From: Tubiluchus corallicola
Taxonomy: Eukaryota; Priapulida; Priapulimorpha; Priapulimorphida; Tubiluchidae
Length of the DNA: 45,000 nt
Assembly: GCA_030141605.1 (NCBI GenBank)
Contig: JAQGDQ010000039.1
Coordinates: 912,748 to 957,747, forward strand
Direction of reading: 5' to 3'
Part shown: piece by piece, positions 25,001-36,719 of the stretch
Position numbering within the stretch: the first letter of the stretch is position 1
Layout of the letters: each line of letters starts with the position of its first letter
Notes under the pieces: generated by a model
Databases searched by the model: none
The model's input: the letters and a program-made list of their open reading frames with translations, nothing else
Told to the model about the DNA's origin: nothing
Made by a program: the position numbers and the translations under genes

Positions 25001-28000
25001 TATTTGTCATCGACAGGCACTTAACACGCTTTTGTACTGACAAACACCAAAATTTGATTAGAATTTTATTTTCACTTACAAATAATTGCGGAATTTGTAA
25101 GTAGAGTTGTTAACAGTTGTCATCAAAAGCAAACAGTCTGAAATCTGACACAAATGTTAATTGTAACACGAGATCTAATTTCAACTTCATTAATCTCAGA
25201 TCTGATCTAAAGGTCTTCTGCTACATAATGCCGTATTAATAATTAAGGTCAAAGATTTGTTTTGTTGAATGTTTAACTATTGAAGGTTAAGTTTAAAATA
25301 CAAGTTATCTTAATGCCTTATGAGGATGTTGTGTTTTGATTATATTGCATCTTTAAAAGTAGTCTAATTGATGTGATTAATTAAATTTACAAATATTTAC
25401 AGGCGATTATGTCCAGATATTGGGTTCTTCCAAAGGGCAACTGAATTTCCCAGTAAGGTTATGGTCGATGCAGATGGAATAGAGACTCTACGTAAAAGGG
25501 TTGATGTGTCGGTGCTGAAATCGCACACCGTGTCTAAGAATCGGCTTGGCATAACTAATGTAGGTGTTTTAAGGGATTGTTTGATTTTAACAGCAGTAAT
25601 ATTTGACATTTAACCTGCACTACTTAGTTACTTACAATGCATAAGTAATCTACCTTGAACCGTAATAAGCCTTTTCACAGTTTCGCTATTCACATGCATG
25701 GTTGCTGCAGGTCACAGATTAAGTGCAAGCAGTGCATTTTTCTTAACTGCAACCATCACGTGACCTTACATACACATTTGCATGTAGGTGAAACGGATGA
25801 AACGCGTGGTTCTTTTTTTGTTATTATACTATACATGTGTCTAGTTTTAAACTAGACAGTTAGTCTTATCCAAAAATGGCTAGCAAAATAGCAGCAACAA
25901 TCCACGTAAAACAAAATTATAGTGAAGAAGAAATTAATGCCAAAAACTGTTATTGACAACTGCATGAGCCTCGAGATGTTGTCAAGTGTAAACAAATCCA
26001 TTGTTTGGTTCAGATAACGTTGTTAGGTTCACTTAGGCTTTGACCTTTTCACAATCATGATCAATCGCTGGAACTGTGAAAAAGCTTATTCTTGTGTATT
26101 ATATACTAAAATATAGAGTGTTCATAAGTCACTCACTAATTTGAGTTTTGATTTCCTTTGCTGCTAATCAACCAGTGACTTTCATCTTATAACAAAATTT
26201 GGCTTAGTAACATGGTCCCCGTCAGAGATTAAAAAATTTGACACACAAGCAGCTAGGGGGTCGGGGGAGCCCCGGCCACCAACGCATTTTCCTGTATTTA
26301 AGCACCATTTGGAGGCCTCAAATGAGATCTAAATCTGGTACACAGACTTCCTCAAACGTGAAAAACTCTGCTTTAATTAATATATTATACCTACATTTAC
26401 CTAGGTAATATTCATCGTATTCTATTGTAATAGTCATATATCTTAAAAGCAAGTTCGTAATACATTGCAATGCAGATGACCCATTACTTAAGCTTAATTT
26501 TTTTAGTGTCAAGATTATCTATCCAGCGAAATGTGGATAGCCAAACGTAAAACCGATTTGAGACTGTTAAGTTTACAGCCCACCCACTGTTCCTACAAAA
26601 TTTAATATGTTTGTGTGTGTGCTAATTTTGCCCACTGAACACAGCTAAATGCAATTTTACTGCATTTTAGTCAAACTCATGACTCATAATTTCACTACTA
26701 CAGTAAAAGGGGGCCCAGGCCCCTTGAGCCGACCCCCTAAATGCAGTTACAGTTAGTTAGAAACTTTCTAGACAACGGAAATCGATAGGAGAATCAACAC
26801 TATGTAAGTGATATATATATAAACATAACTTCACTGTGCAAATCAGCTTACTGCTCGGGGATTGCGCAAACAAACAAGGGGTTGGTGTGTTTCTTGGTTT
26901 ACAACTAAAAAAATTTATTTAACCATAAAAAAAATTTCTTAAGAAATTCCGTGGACGCATGTGCATCAGTGCTTCTGCCTGCCGGCACCCATGCTTAGTA
27001 ATTCAAAATTGTTTTGAGTCTACATTTGAAGTTTTGTGCTTTTTCCTTCTGGTATTATGCTGACTTTAAAGCATTGCCATGTAAAGTTGATGCATGGCCA
27101 TATATAGAAAAGAGCATAATGCATAGATATAAACTAAAATTGCCGCAGGCATGTTAAGGCCTGTAATGGTAGTAAAATTTTTTTGAGTTGAAGATTTGGA
27201 CACCAAGTTGATCGTTTGTTTTTGTTCTGCAAATAACAGTGCAGAGTGCTGGTGAAAACAATGATGTATTGTGTGGAAATTTGCGTGTGGTCATTAAAAA
27301 ATATGAAACGACAAATATTTGCCTAATAATTTACTTGTCAAAATTTTTCACTATATTTTTTGTCCGATATACGTTACAGCTTATCTCGTCTTCCAAGCAA
27401 TCGAATGTTGCATATTCTGTGCTGCAACATGGTCAGGAAGCCCACTGGGAGGTAGTCGAACGAATCCTGTTTATCTACGCAAAGCTCAATCCAGGACTTG
27501 CCTATGTACAGGGAATGAACGAAATCATAGGACCTTTATACTACATATTTGCTTCAGACATCAATGTGGAATGGAGAGGTGTGATATCATTTACGTGGTT
27601 GTCAGAAATATTAATTTCGATTTCTTGTAAAAAATAGGTAGTAATCATGTTTGTCATTTTCTTTTCTTGATTTAATCTGCAATTTGTTTTTGCAAAACTT
27701 AAGCAATGCCTGTGCTAAAAAGTACTTGAATAAGTGACAGTCAGCAAATCAATAGATAATCTCAACTTTGTGGTTACAAATTAACAGTTAAAGTACTTTG
27801 CTTCAGTATCAGTTTCAAGTTTAAGAGGCAACCCTTCCACAGTTGAATGCAGAAAAATATGTTTTTCCTATGCAGAAAGGTAAACTTTTGTTTTGGTAAA
27901 CAGCTAAGTGGATAGGCAAGTGCAGATGGAGTGTGTGTGTTTGAAACAAGCTCACTCCAAACAGTATCATTTGTAAGTCTTGGTTATTTAGCCAGTAGAA

Positions 28001-31000
28001 GTAGGATGTGAATACATCCAAACATGGCTGAGACACCTCTTCTGGTTCAGTGGCTCATCTTATACAGATATCCTTGACATTGAAGTAGCCTCCGGTCATG
28101 TCACAAGTATTTGAGCAGGTCCTGCTTTTGAGTGGTAGATTCCGGCTTGCGGTGTGCTTTTTGTTGTTCTGTACATTTGTTTTTGAGTGATTTGTTAGCA
28201 TAGCACAATGGATAAGGCTTTCTATGAGTGATTATCAGATAGCTCAATATGGGTTTGCAGCTATTTTTGATCATGTTTGCTATCCAGACTTTCCTAATGT
28301 CAATACAAAGTTTATGTTACGGCTTTAATTCTTTAATGTGATATTCATCTTATTGTTTAAGAGATTTATAGTTAAATTCATTCCGTTGCAGAGAATGCAG
28401 AGGCTGATGCTTTCTTTTGTTTCACTAACTTGATGTCTGAGATCCGTGATAACTTCCTCAAAACACTGGATGACAGTGTTATGGGTATAGGTATGACTTT
28501 TAGTAATTATGGGAGAAATACGTACATTCGATAAGATTGAATTGTTGCAATTATGAATGTTAAACAAGTGTTTGGTTGTACTGTGTGGCTGATGAGGCTG
28601 GCTTCTCTTATATTTTGTCTTAAGCAACAAAATAATATTTTGTTTCAGTGACGTTACTCGGCATCAAAATATTCTCTTGCTAATTGCTATTACTACTTTC
28701 TTACAGGCATGCTCATGAACACACTGATGTCCAGGTTAAAACTGTACGATCGAGAGTTGTCTAATCGTTTACAGAAACAAGATTTAAAGCCTCAGTATTT
28801 CAGCTTTAGGTGGTTAACTTTGCTGTTATCTCAGGAATTTCCTATGCCAGGTTTGTTTATCTTGTTTTCTTTTTGCCTTTTAGTTTTAGTTTATCTTAGT
28901 TTCTATCTTTTCCAGCTTTTATCTTAGCTTTTTCAGTGATGAGAACTGCAAAGCTTAGGAAATGATCATCTTGCTTGATAAATGACAAAAAAAAATATCT
29001 TTCATAGAATGTCTCTTGGTTTCAATGATGCCATTAACAGTAAAGCTATCACAGTCAAACCTTTTTAACCACCCACTACTATGGGACTTCAAAAAAAAGT
29101 TGGCATTGTAGCAAGTTTGGCATTATAATGAGTACCATTAATACATGTATGTCTGTGCAAATTTGTTTTGCGAAATAAGTTTATTGAAGTAAATTGAATA
29201 TAGATATTTTCATTTTTTTAAAAATCTAAACATTAAGCGAGTTTGGCATTATAAGGGAGGGTGTTATAATGAGGTTTGAGTGTAATTTAATTAAATGGCT
29301 GCTGAAAATGTATTTGACATGCTGTTAAAAAGTAGACTTCTTCAGAAGCTTTACCCTGGTATCAACCCCCCTTGACTTCTGCTTGTCTTGTACTGTAGCT
29401 TGACTATAATCATGTGATTACACTTGATAATGCTGTTGAAATGCAGGTTTTTCCTACAGAATTTAACAAGCATTGATATTGGATAAGCTGATAGTTTACT
29501 AATATTAATGCAAACCTAACATGTTACTTTTATCCAAGTGCCTTAACTACACAGCACAATCAGTCAGCGAGTGTAAATAAACATCAAGTCAACCACAACG
29601 ACAACAAAAGCATGACGTTGCCCACATAAACAAACCCTCTGCTAATGTTTCTATGTACAAATAACCTTTGACCTTTTCACATTTGTCATCAATCACTGGA
29701 ATTCTGAAGCAGCTTATTTTTAATTTTGATGTGGAAGCATTTTCAAATGACTGGTGTTTGTCCTGGCCAATGCATAAATTCCAATTAGCAGCTCAAGTGG
29801 TGTATGCAGTAGTAAATAGCTCTACTATTTACTATTGTGTATTTAAGCTTGTAATTTCCAGTCTGTGTAATGGTTTAACTGAGAATTCTCCATGCCGTAA
29901 TGACTGTTGAAAAGTGTAATTTATGACAGTCTATAATACCTGTGAGTTAATATCGTTTTACTTGATGAAACTTTCTCATTTCAGATGTTATAAGAGTTTG
30001 GGATTCATTGTTTGCTGATGAAAAGCGCTTTGATTTCCTAGTGGATGTGTGTCTTGCCATGCTTGTGTAAGTTACAGTTGACTTACATGATTCAGACAAG
30101 GGCCAGTTTTAAGTAAATTCGATAGTTTGTTCAAATTTGGCCTCGAGCAGAGGACGCTATGGTGAATTAATGAGTGCCCTGTGTGCACTAAGTTTTTTAT
30201 ACTGTGAAGGCAGTGAAACTATTCTATTTGTCCTCGTATATGTTTGTTTCATTGTTGTTTTTGCGGATCATTTGTTTATTTGTTTTGTAATTTCAGTTTA
30301 TCGTTGCCATTTATCTTTTTTGAAAAAGATAATTGGTGAGCCCTATGTGCATTAGTTAGATCGTCATTGGTTTTTAGTTTTACAAATTTGTGGACGATAT
30401 TCAAATCCGCAACATCGACATTATATAACATCAAACTTGGAATGTAAAATTGTGTTGTTTGTTACATATGTCCGAAGTGTTTATATTGTTTTGCAGCATT
30501 TGTGGCATAGAGGGCCCCACTAACAATTTTCTCATTGATTCCTAGCACCGTCCCTGATGCTTCCTAATGGCCTCTGCTGCAAAACTGTGCTTTACCATTG
30601 TTTCATTCGTGGCTTAAAATGTAATGATTAGAACTATCTAGTATCTAAAATTGTTAATAGTCTGTAAAATTCTATACTTTAGTACCTTCTATACTTCTCT
30701 ACTTCAATTCTGTACTATAATTCTATAACATACTAACTACTATATTTCAGTTCTATACTATAATTCTATAAAATACTAAAAACACTACACTTCAGTACCT
30801 CTATTTTAAATACCTCAATTTTAGTACTATTTTTGAAAAGAAAAATAAAAGAAATCACTCATGAAATCCACATGAAATAATGATGAAAATCACAATGAAA
30901 AATGATCAAATTGTTTGCTTTAGGTTTCTGAGGAAAGATGTCCTACAAAATGACTTTCCAGGAAACATGAAACTCCTTCAGGTAAGATAGGTTATGTACC

Positions 31001-31521
31001 TTCATCTATGCCCACTTTCAAGCTCGTGATTACTGTTTTGTACAACAACTAATTACAGTACAGTTACACGTTAAATTATCTCAATACCACTATAACGAAA
31101 GCAGTTGGCTCAGTTTCATGCATTGTAAAAAACTTTCTTTTATGTTTATTTTATGACATAGTAGATTTTCTTTCATAAAGGTTATAAAACTAGAGCTGTC
31201 AAATGATTTCTGTTAATAATACCAACTTATTCAGCCTACAGACAAATAAGATAAAGACAATTTGTTGTCATTTAGGCATTTGCTATTGAAAGCAGAATGC
31301 AGTCGGAAATTCTATCTAAATTATCTAATTTAGCTAAATTAGCTGTTTTTTGCTAATTTACTGTTGCCTAAATATAACTTGTTATATATATATATCTTGA
31401 TTATGTAGCTACAAGTGTATTAGAATTATTTCTCACAATGTTTTAATTGTTTCAGAATTATCCACCAGTAGATATACATGAGTTGCTAAGCAAGGCAGTG
31501 GAAATATCTCATGGAAGATGA
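22088..31521 (+). CDS. TBC1D13: TBC1 domain family member 13, Rab GTPase-activating protein
   Basis: Twelve exons, all GT-AG with matching phases: 22088-22104 (proposed start), 22326-22399, 23102-23204, 23976-24072, 24763-24845, 25403-25559, 27380-27578, 28392-28490, 28707-28850, 29985-30066, 30924-30981, 31456-31521. They total 1179 nt and 392 residues, against about 400 in human. TBC domains speed GTP hydrolysis by Rabs; human TBC1D13 acts on Rab35 in membrane traffic. The arginine finger is present (I120-D121-K122-D123-V124-R125-R126, finger R126), as is the glutamine finger (Y219-V220-Q221, followed by GMNEI). Other family blocks are GIPDEAGIRSLCWRLLLNYL, EAHWEVVERILFIYAKLNPG, FRWLTLLLSQEF and VIRVWDSLFADEKRFDFL. 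The first exon (MTNAL plus two bases) is only inferred from an ATG and a GTAAGT donor in the right phase. The rest is firm. Confidence 0.95.
25666..26088. mobile_element. MITE, family M, copy 2
   Basis: This 423-bp element begins TAAGCCTTTTCACAG and ends CTGTGAAAAAGCTTA. The last 50 bp, reverse-complemented, match the first 50 bp of copy 1 (10941-11316), including the subterminal hairpin arm (CCTTTTCAC at 26044-26052). Its left end matches the reverse complement of the right end of copy 1 (CATGCA, GTTGCTG, AGGTC blocks). It is therefore the same family inserted the other way round. It lies in the TBC1D13 intron 25560-27379. Confidence 0.75.
26220..26745. repeat. Element bounded by inverted GC-rich segments
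   Basis: A G-rich segment at 26250-26277 (AGGGGGTCGGGGGAGCCCC) is matched in inverted orientation at 26706-26738 (GGGGGCCCAGGCCCC and GACCCCCT). Between them is AT-rich non-coding DNA. The two GC islands stand out in this intron and probably mark the ends of one non-autonomous repeat; exact termini and class are unknown. Confidence 0.4.
29050..29285. mobile_element. Mariner/pogo-like MITE
   Basis: The left end reads ACAGTCAAACCTTTTTAACC and the right end, reverse-complemented, ACACTCAAACCTCATTATAA. Inside, GTTTGGCATTATAA occurs twice (about 29115 and 29240). Termini of the CAGTCAAACCTCGTTATAA kind are typical of pogo/Tigger-like mariner MITEs in animals. There is no coding capacity. It lies in the TBC1D13 intron 28851-29984. 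Confidence 0.55.
29660..29718. repeat. Fragment of MITE family M (one end only)
   Basis: The stretch from TAACCTTTGACCTTTTCAC to GAAGCAGCTTATT matches the right end of copy 2 (26035-26090) with scattered changes. I could not find the opposite end, so it is a truncated or strongly decayed third copy, in a TBC1D13 intron. Confidence 0.6.
30655..30835. repeat. Degenerate direct repeat
   Basis: A roughly 45-bp unit occurs twice in direct orientation (about 30706-30751 and 30750-30795; shared CTATAATTCTATAA and TTTCAG/CTTCAG). Looser TTCTATACTT-like copies flank it. It lies in the TBC1D13 intron 30067-30923. Confidence 0.5.
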
Positions 31522-31747
31522 TATCATCGACTTCATCGTTCCATTGTTTAGATAAACAGTGTTAGTGCTGGAAGGATATGTCTTGTGTAACACATTCAGG
31601 GCTCAACAATGCAATTTGTTAGATTTCATTTGTTTCGTACAATAATGTATGCACAAAAATATGCCAGTCAACATTAATAATAATAGACAAAATCAATCCA
31701 ATTTTGAATGATAATTGTGAAATTTTGGAAAAACTTTTTAAGTCTTG

Positions 31748-31753
31748 AATAAA
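31748..31753 (+). promoter_or_regulatory. TBC1D13: TBC1D13 polyadenylation signal
   Basis: AATAAA on the plus strand about 230 nt after the stop codon, a normal 3' UTR length. It is followed by TG-rich sequence. Confidence 0.6.
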
Positions 31754-32535
31754 CAGTTCATTATATGATCAACTTGATCTGGCATTTTTCAGCAATATAA
31801 CTTCGAATCGCACAATCATGATATTTGAATTTTTATGAATAGAGAAAAAGACGTTTCGTTAACTCCTAGTTTCTTCAGGTTGATGAAACCGGCTAAGTGT
31901 AAATGAAATGTAATTTTTCTAGTAATGAAAGTTTAAATTTTATGTGTAGTTTGTTGCTTTCTTGTTAAAAACATGAAAACTTTTGGTTATGGATGGCTAC
32001 TAAATGGGTCAATTTTTACTACATTACAGACTTGATATTTTTATTATGTTAACAAAAAAGTGCTTATCTTCTTGAAATGTGTAAAATTCTATGATTTTAA
32101 TCCTTCAGTTTGAAATTTATTATAATATAACATTATTTACTCAAATATGACTATCTAGTTTTTGGAACTTAATCATTATTGCTTACTAAGCTTGTAAACT
32201 CATTTATTTGTATTTAAGTAAATTGTTAGTCAGATATTTAAAGTCCTGAACCATGACTTACAGCGAGGCTTTGCTCAAGATTGATAAAAACAAGTTCTTC
32301 AACATTGCTTTACGTGCTTTATGTGTAGCTAAAGCTATAAGCACTATAGGGGATGTGATAGTTTGGGGCACACCATTGTCAGTTAGAGTATCAGTATTTT
32401 TCATATCGTAGTGCTACCTCTGCCGGTTAGTAACTTCACACTTTAGTTTTTGTAAATAAACTAAATGCGTATTAAATTTTGTGGGTCACTATTACTAAAA
32501 TTAAAGTGTTCTATATGCTTGCACCATTTTTACAG
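31754..32535. other. Intergenic, one small open frame
   Basis: A 52-codon frame starts at 32253 (MTYSEALLKIDKNKFFN). It has no clear donor and no homology I recognise. Nothing else stands out. Confidence 0.3.
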
Positions 32536-33280
32536 CAAACGAAACTAAGCCATTTCTTCCAGTAGTTAACACAGTTTCTTACTTTAAGGGGTATTTGGTC
32601 CACCACTCAACAACTTTTGCCTTTAGTAACTCTACGCCACAGTCAAACGTTTCTGTGCGTCAATCGTATACTTTTTCAGGAAATCCAGATATCGTAGTTC
32701 ATAGGATTAAGTTCCATTTTTTCTTGAAAACAAATCTTCATCTGTATTTTATTTTCTATGGTGAAGATCATGATGTAAACTGATTGATTTCTTATTGATT
32801 TTCTGCCATGCACTGATGATTTAAATACATCGATTTGGCTTTTTTCAATTGATGATTAGCTGACATTATTCTGGCATTTAAATTTTTAACATGCAGAAGT
32901 TTTTCTGCTATAACTTAAAATCTTCTACAACTATCAACTTTGTAATAGCCAAATGTTATACTACAGTATCACACTGCGAAATTTCGACTTTGTTGAGCGC
33001 TTGCTTCTAATGCTATTGTAGTCTGCACGTCGGAGCATTTTTCTGTGCCACCCGATATATATTTACATATATATGTAATATATGTGTGTAATATATGATT
33101 ATATATTATATAATTATGTATAAGTTATAAATGGCCCCATACATCACATGATGTTTCTTTGCAGTAATGTGTAAACAAGCGTTTGATATTTGTGGTTCTT
33201 TAGATGCACAAGTGCAGAGTGACTTAGATGAGCTCCTGGATGGATTACTTTCTTCAAACTCTAATGGATGTTCACCTTAA
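32536..33280 (+). CDS. Possible two-exon end of an unknown small gene
   Basis: Two candidate exons are in phase. Exon 1 is 32536-32760: acceptor TTTTTACAG, 225 nt open, donor TATG|GTGAAG. Exon 2 is 33204-33280: acceptor TGGTTCTTTAG, ending in a TAA. Exon 2 encodes an acidic C-terminus (AQVQSDLDELLDGLLSSN). An AATAAA follows at about 33390, some 110 nt after the stop. Exon 1 is serine- and asparagine-rich (AFSNSTPQSNVSVRQSYTF). I recognise neither, and no start exon is found. Exon 2 looks more real than exon 1. Confidence 0.28.
33055..33125. repeat. AT-rich palindromic microsatellite
   Basis: ATATATATTTACATATATATGTAATAT-like alternating sequence with inverted symmetry, just upstream of the candidate last exon at 33204. 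Confidence 0.7.
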
Positions 33281-33399
33281 ATATTGACATGTTTACAAAA
33301 CTCCTACTTATGTGGCACCTACGTTCATTTCAGAATTTACCTAACAGTTTATTTTCAAACTTAAAACTTTTACATGTATTAGCTAGGGGAATAAACTTT

Positions 33400-36263
33400 G
33401 CAAAGTGAAATGATTTCTGATTTGTAAATTTAGCAGTGTGCAATGTACTGTAATAATGATATAATCATCGTAACGGTATATAAAGCAGGACCAAAGCTGA
33501 TAAACTGGCCTTTAAGATGTATTTTCAATGTAATTTTGTATTCCAATATTCCACTGCTGATACGGTAAGTTGCAGCTTGCTAAGCATAATAAGCCTTTAT
33601 GTGCTGAAAATTAAACGTCATGAAATGACGCATTTGTTATTTTAATAAGAATGTACATAGCAATGTAATGAAAAACAATATTTTAAATAAAAGTATGAGT
33701 AAGTGCATTACCTAGTACTAATTTTCATTTTTGTATTGGTGACGTTTAAGTAGTTTAGATTCCAAAGTATTTGATTTTTTATCTATATGCAGTGTGCATA
33801 TTCATTTTCATGCATTGAAGTTTGCAACTGATGCAGCATGTAATTTATCAGTTAAATGCTGTGCTTTGCACTACTTTATGCACAGAGAGACAGAAAAACC
33901 AAACGTGATTACTGCACTACATGATTGTTCCAAATACAGTTTCCTTCCCGCCTTAGAAATTTTACATATATCGTGGATACGCTCGATCCTCTTCACCAAA
34001 AAACTATCTGTTCCCAAGATCAATTACACGAATTTACTTTACTTGTAAATCACGCTGTATACTTTTATATCATTCACTTTGTCGTGACTGCTTTACAGTT
34101 TCCTTGTATTTGATTACAATTTTATTGACATACGTTCTAACTTTTCTTAGTTCATCCATATTTGAGCTGCTTATGTCCTGCACTGATAGGTCCCATTTAT
34201 TTGCACATATTGCTAGACATCCAAAAAGGTGTTCAGTAGTGACCTCTTCTCTGCGACATAACTAAGATAGTAATATAGCTGTGGTTATGCGACAATAAGT
34301 CATTAATTTAAGAAAATCCTAGTTGCGTCAAGAAAGTGCAACTTACCATACACGAACAAACTCTACAATTCATTTTCAAGCTTTAAATGTTGTGTTAATC
34401 CCATAGGAATTCCGTTATGCGAGTTTATGCAACAGGATAAAATTGTTACTCAGAAGTTTCTAAAATGGCCTTACCACTTATTTAGTATGACATTTAGTGT
34501 GGCAAAAATACATTTCTCCAAAGGCGTACATTTTTGTATAGCACATTAATTATAATTGAAAGAACACAAACAATAAGAAGCATGCAGTATATGGATTATA
34601 ATTTGTAGACAGTAATGTGCGTAAAATCAATCAATCATCAGTCATATTTATAGCAATTACATCGTTAATGTCAAAGTGTTAAACGTATTTTTCCTATTTT
34701 AATACAATTTGATTTGATTGTCTGTTTTTTTCTGGTTTCTCTAAAAACTCGGATTAAATTGCACTTTCACTTGAGCTGTGCGTTTCATTATTCTTTCAAC
34801 CTGCTCGTGAGGGGGCGTTAAACTGCGTTTAGTTTACTCATCGAAATTTACGACCCCGCTTATACAAATAATTTTTAGGTGTGGCCCTTTTACTCAACGA
34901 AGATTGTTTATCATAACGTGCGACCTACGTAACATGCCGATAATTAAATAACGCAGATGCAGCGTACGTAAGCGCTGCGTTATACAAAGCTACTCGTTAC
35001 CGAAATAGTTACATATTTTGACCCAGGATCAAATTTAACTACGCATTAATAGACGGAAAAGATTGCATGGACAAATTTGGCGAATAGCTCGATAGTGGCT
35101 AAAAACGTAGGACACGGAGAAATAAGTTAGGCACAAAACTAGTGGCTTCTTTTTATTTAGCCATTAAAATTAGTCACCTGATATACCTGGATTGCAAATG
35201 AGTGTGAACTTGTGTAATTAAAATTGCATGGGAAGGACTGTTGGAAACCAAAAGAAACGCGACAAAAGTATGATGCATTTATCACAAAATGTTAAACATG
35301 AACAATGTGCAACAAGTCCACATGAACAATGTGCAACAAGTCCACATAGGGTGGATTAGGTAAAGTACGAGTAATGATCAATAATTAGTGATGGCAACGC
35401 TCTTCCTCTTCACTTTGCAAATTACTACTCTTCACAGTTTGATTAATATCCCTAGATGTCTGTAGAAGAAGAACTCTGTATGCAAACTGTGTTATACAGG
35501 AAAGTTTTACCGCTGTTACGTATCATTGGTTTAAAAAAACCGAAATGTTTACTGAGCAGCTTTGCTTGAAAACACTCGGTTTTTGTTGAGAGAAATTCAT
35601 TAAAACTCGTTTTTTTCGCTTAAGTCCTTCAAATCAGAAAACCTTATATTATACACCTTATACGCCTTATAAATGAATGAATGAATAAATAAATAAATAA
35701 GTAATTGCAGGGTTATTTATTTGTTTGTTACTTGTTTCAGCGGTATCTTTTTTCGAACACGAATAAGTATACACATTGCACGCAAATGTGAAATTTCAAA
35801 AAATTAGATGCCAGAACATGAGTAAGCGTGAATTGTATCACTAAATTAAATCAGAACGTGTGTAAAATATCTTTGTCAACTATGTGTTTCATTTATCCTA
35901 GATAACAAGCCTATAATCAGTCCCGTCACAAACATATACATGTACATAAAATAGTTCCGCGCGAAGTGCCAGTTCAGCTTCCAGTGTGCCAAATCGTATA
36001 AGAATTCAAGAAAATATGACTTAATGTCTATTAATTAGGAGCACGTCCATCTGTGAATGATTGATAGGTGAACTAAAACTTAACTCAAGAGAAATGCTTG
36101 TAACTGCACAGCTATACTTTTCCAAAATATGGTTTTCTTTAAATATTTCAAAAACATAATGAATACTTTGCAACATAAATTTAGATAGGCACATGTAATT
36201 GCCCAGAATGATAACCACTACCGACATTTTAATAATTAAATAGTTACTCTAAATAAACGATAT
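33400..36263. other. Long gene-poor AT-rich stretch
   Basis: No exon with paired splice sites and a recognisable product on either strand. The open frames at 33794-34113 and 36021-36227 look like chance. The only structured sequence is a 24-bp exact tandem duplication at 35297-35344. Confidence 0.45.
35297..35344. repeat. 24-bp perfect tandem duplication
   Basis: Two identical adjacent 24-bp units beginning CATGAACAATGTGCAACAAG. No changes between the copies, so it is probably recent. Confidence 0.9.
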
Positions 36264-36305
36264 AAAAAAAAAAAAAAAAAAATAATAATAATAATAATAA
36301 TAATA
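36264..36305. repeat. Poly-A run passing into (TAA)n
   Basis: About 19 A residues followed by nine or so TAA units. It could be the tail of an old retroposed insertion whose body is no longer visible, or just a microsatellite born from an A-run. Confidence 0.7.
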
Positions 36306-36719
36306 TGTCCAATATTTATATTAATATATACATAATATGAGGGGAAAATTCATAGCATTGCAATACGTAAGATTATATTTTTGCTATGACGAATAAATAT
36401 GGAAATATCTGTTCATGCTGTGATTATTTTCGACTACGTTTGCTTTACGGATGCTTTAAGAATGAATATCTCGAGACCAGCACTCCTTAATAATAATTAC
36501 ATCAGAGATGAAGGCGTATTTTAGGCTGCTGGGTAGGCCAAGTGTAGTAGTAATTATAGCCCCAAAGGTAATTTGGATTATGCAGAGTTTAGCAGATAAA
36601 GTGTATTATTAACTTGTTGCACGGTGAAGCAATTAATTGTTAACAACTAATTTCTGACTTTTCGCCATTTAGAGGCGCTTGCGTGCCAGTTCATGTAACG
36701 ACCTCTGTCCACGAAATGG

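Noticed and set aside
28190-28260. tRNA-like sequence (TAGCACAATGGATAAGG)
   Set aside because: Box B is degenerate and no body or second copy was found.
32253-32411. 52-codon frame MTYSEALLKIDKNKFFN as the start exon of the candidate gene at 32.5-33.3 kb
   Set aside because: No good donor in the needed phase and no recognised homology.
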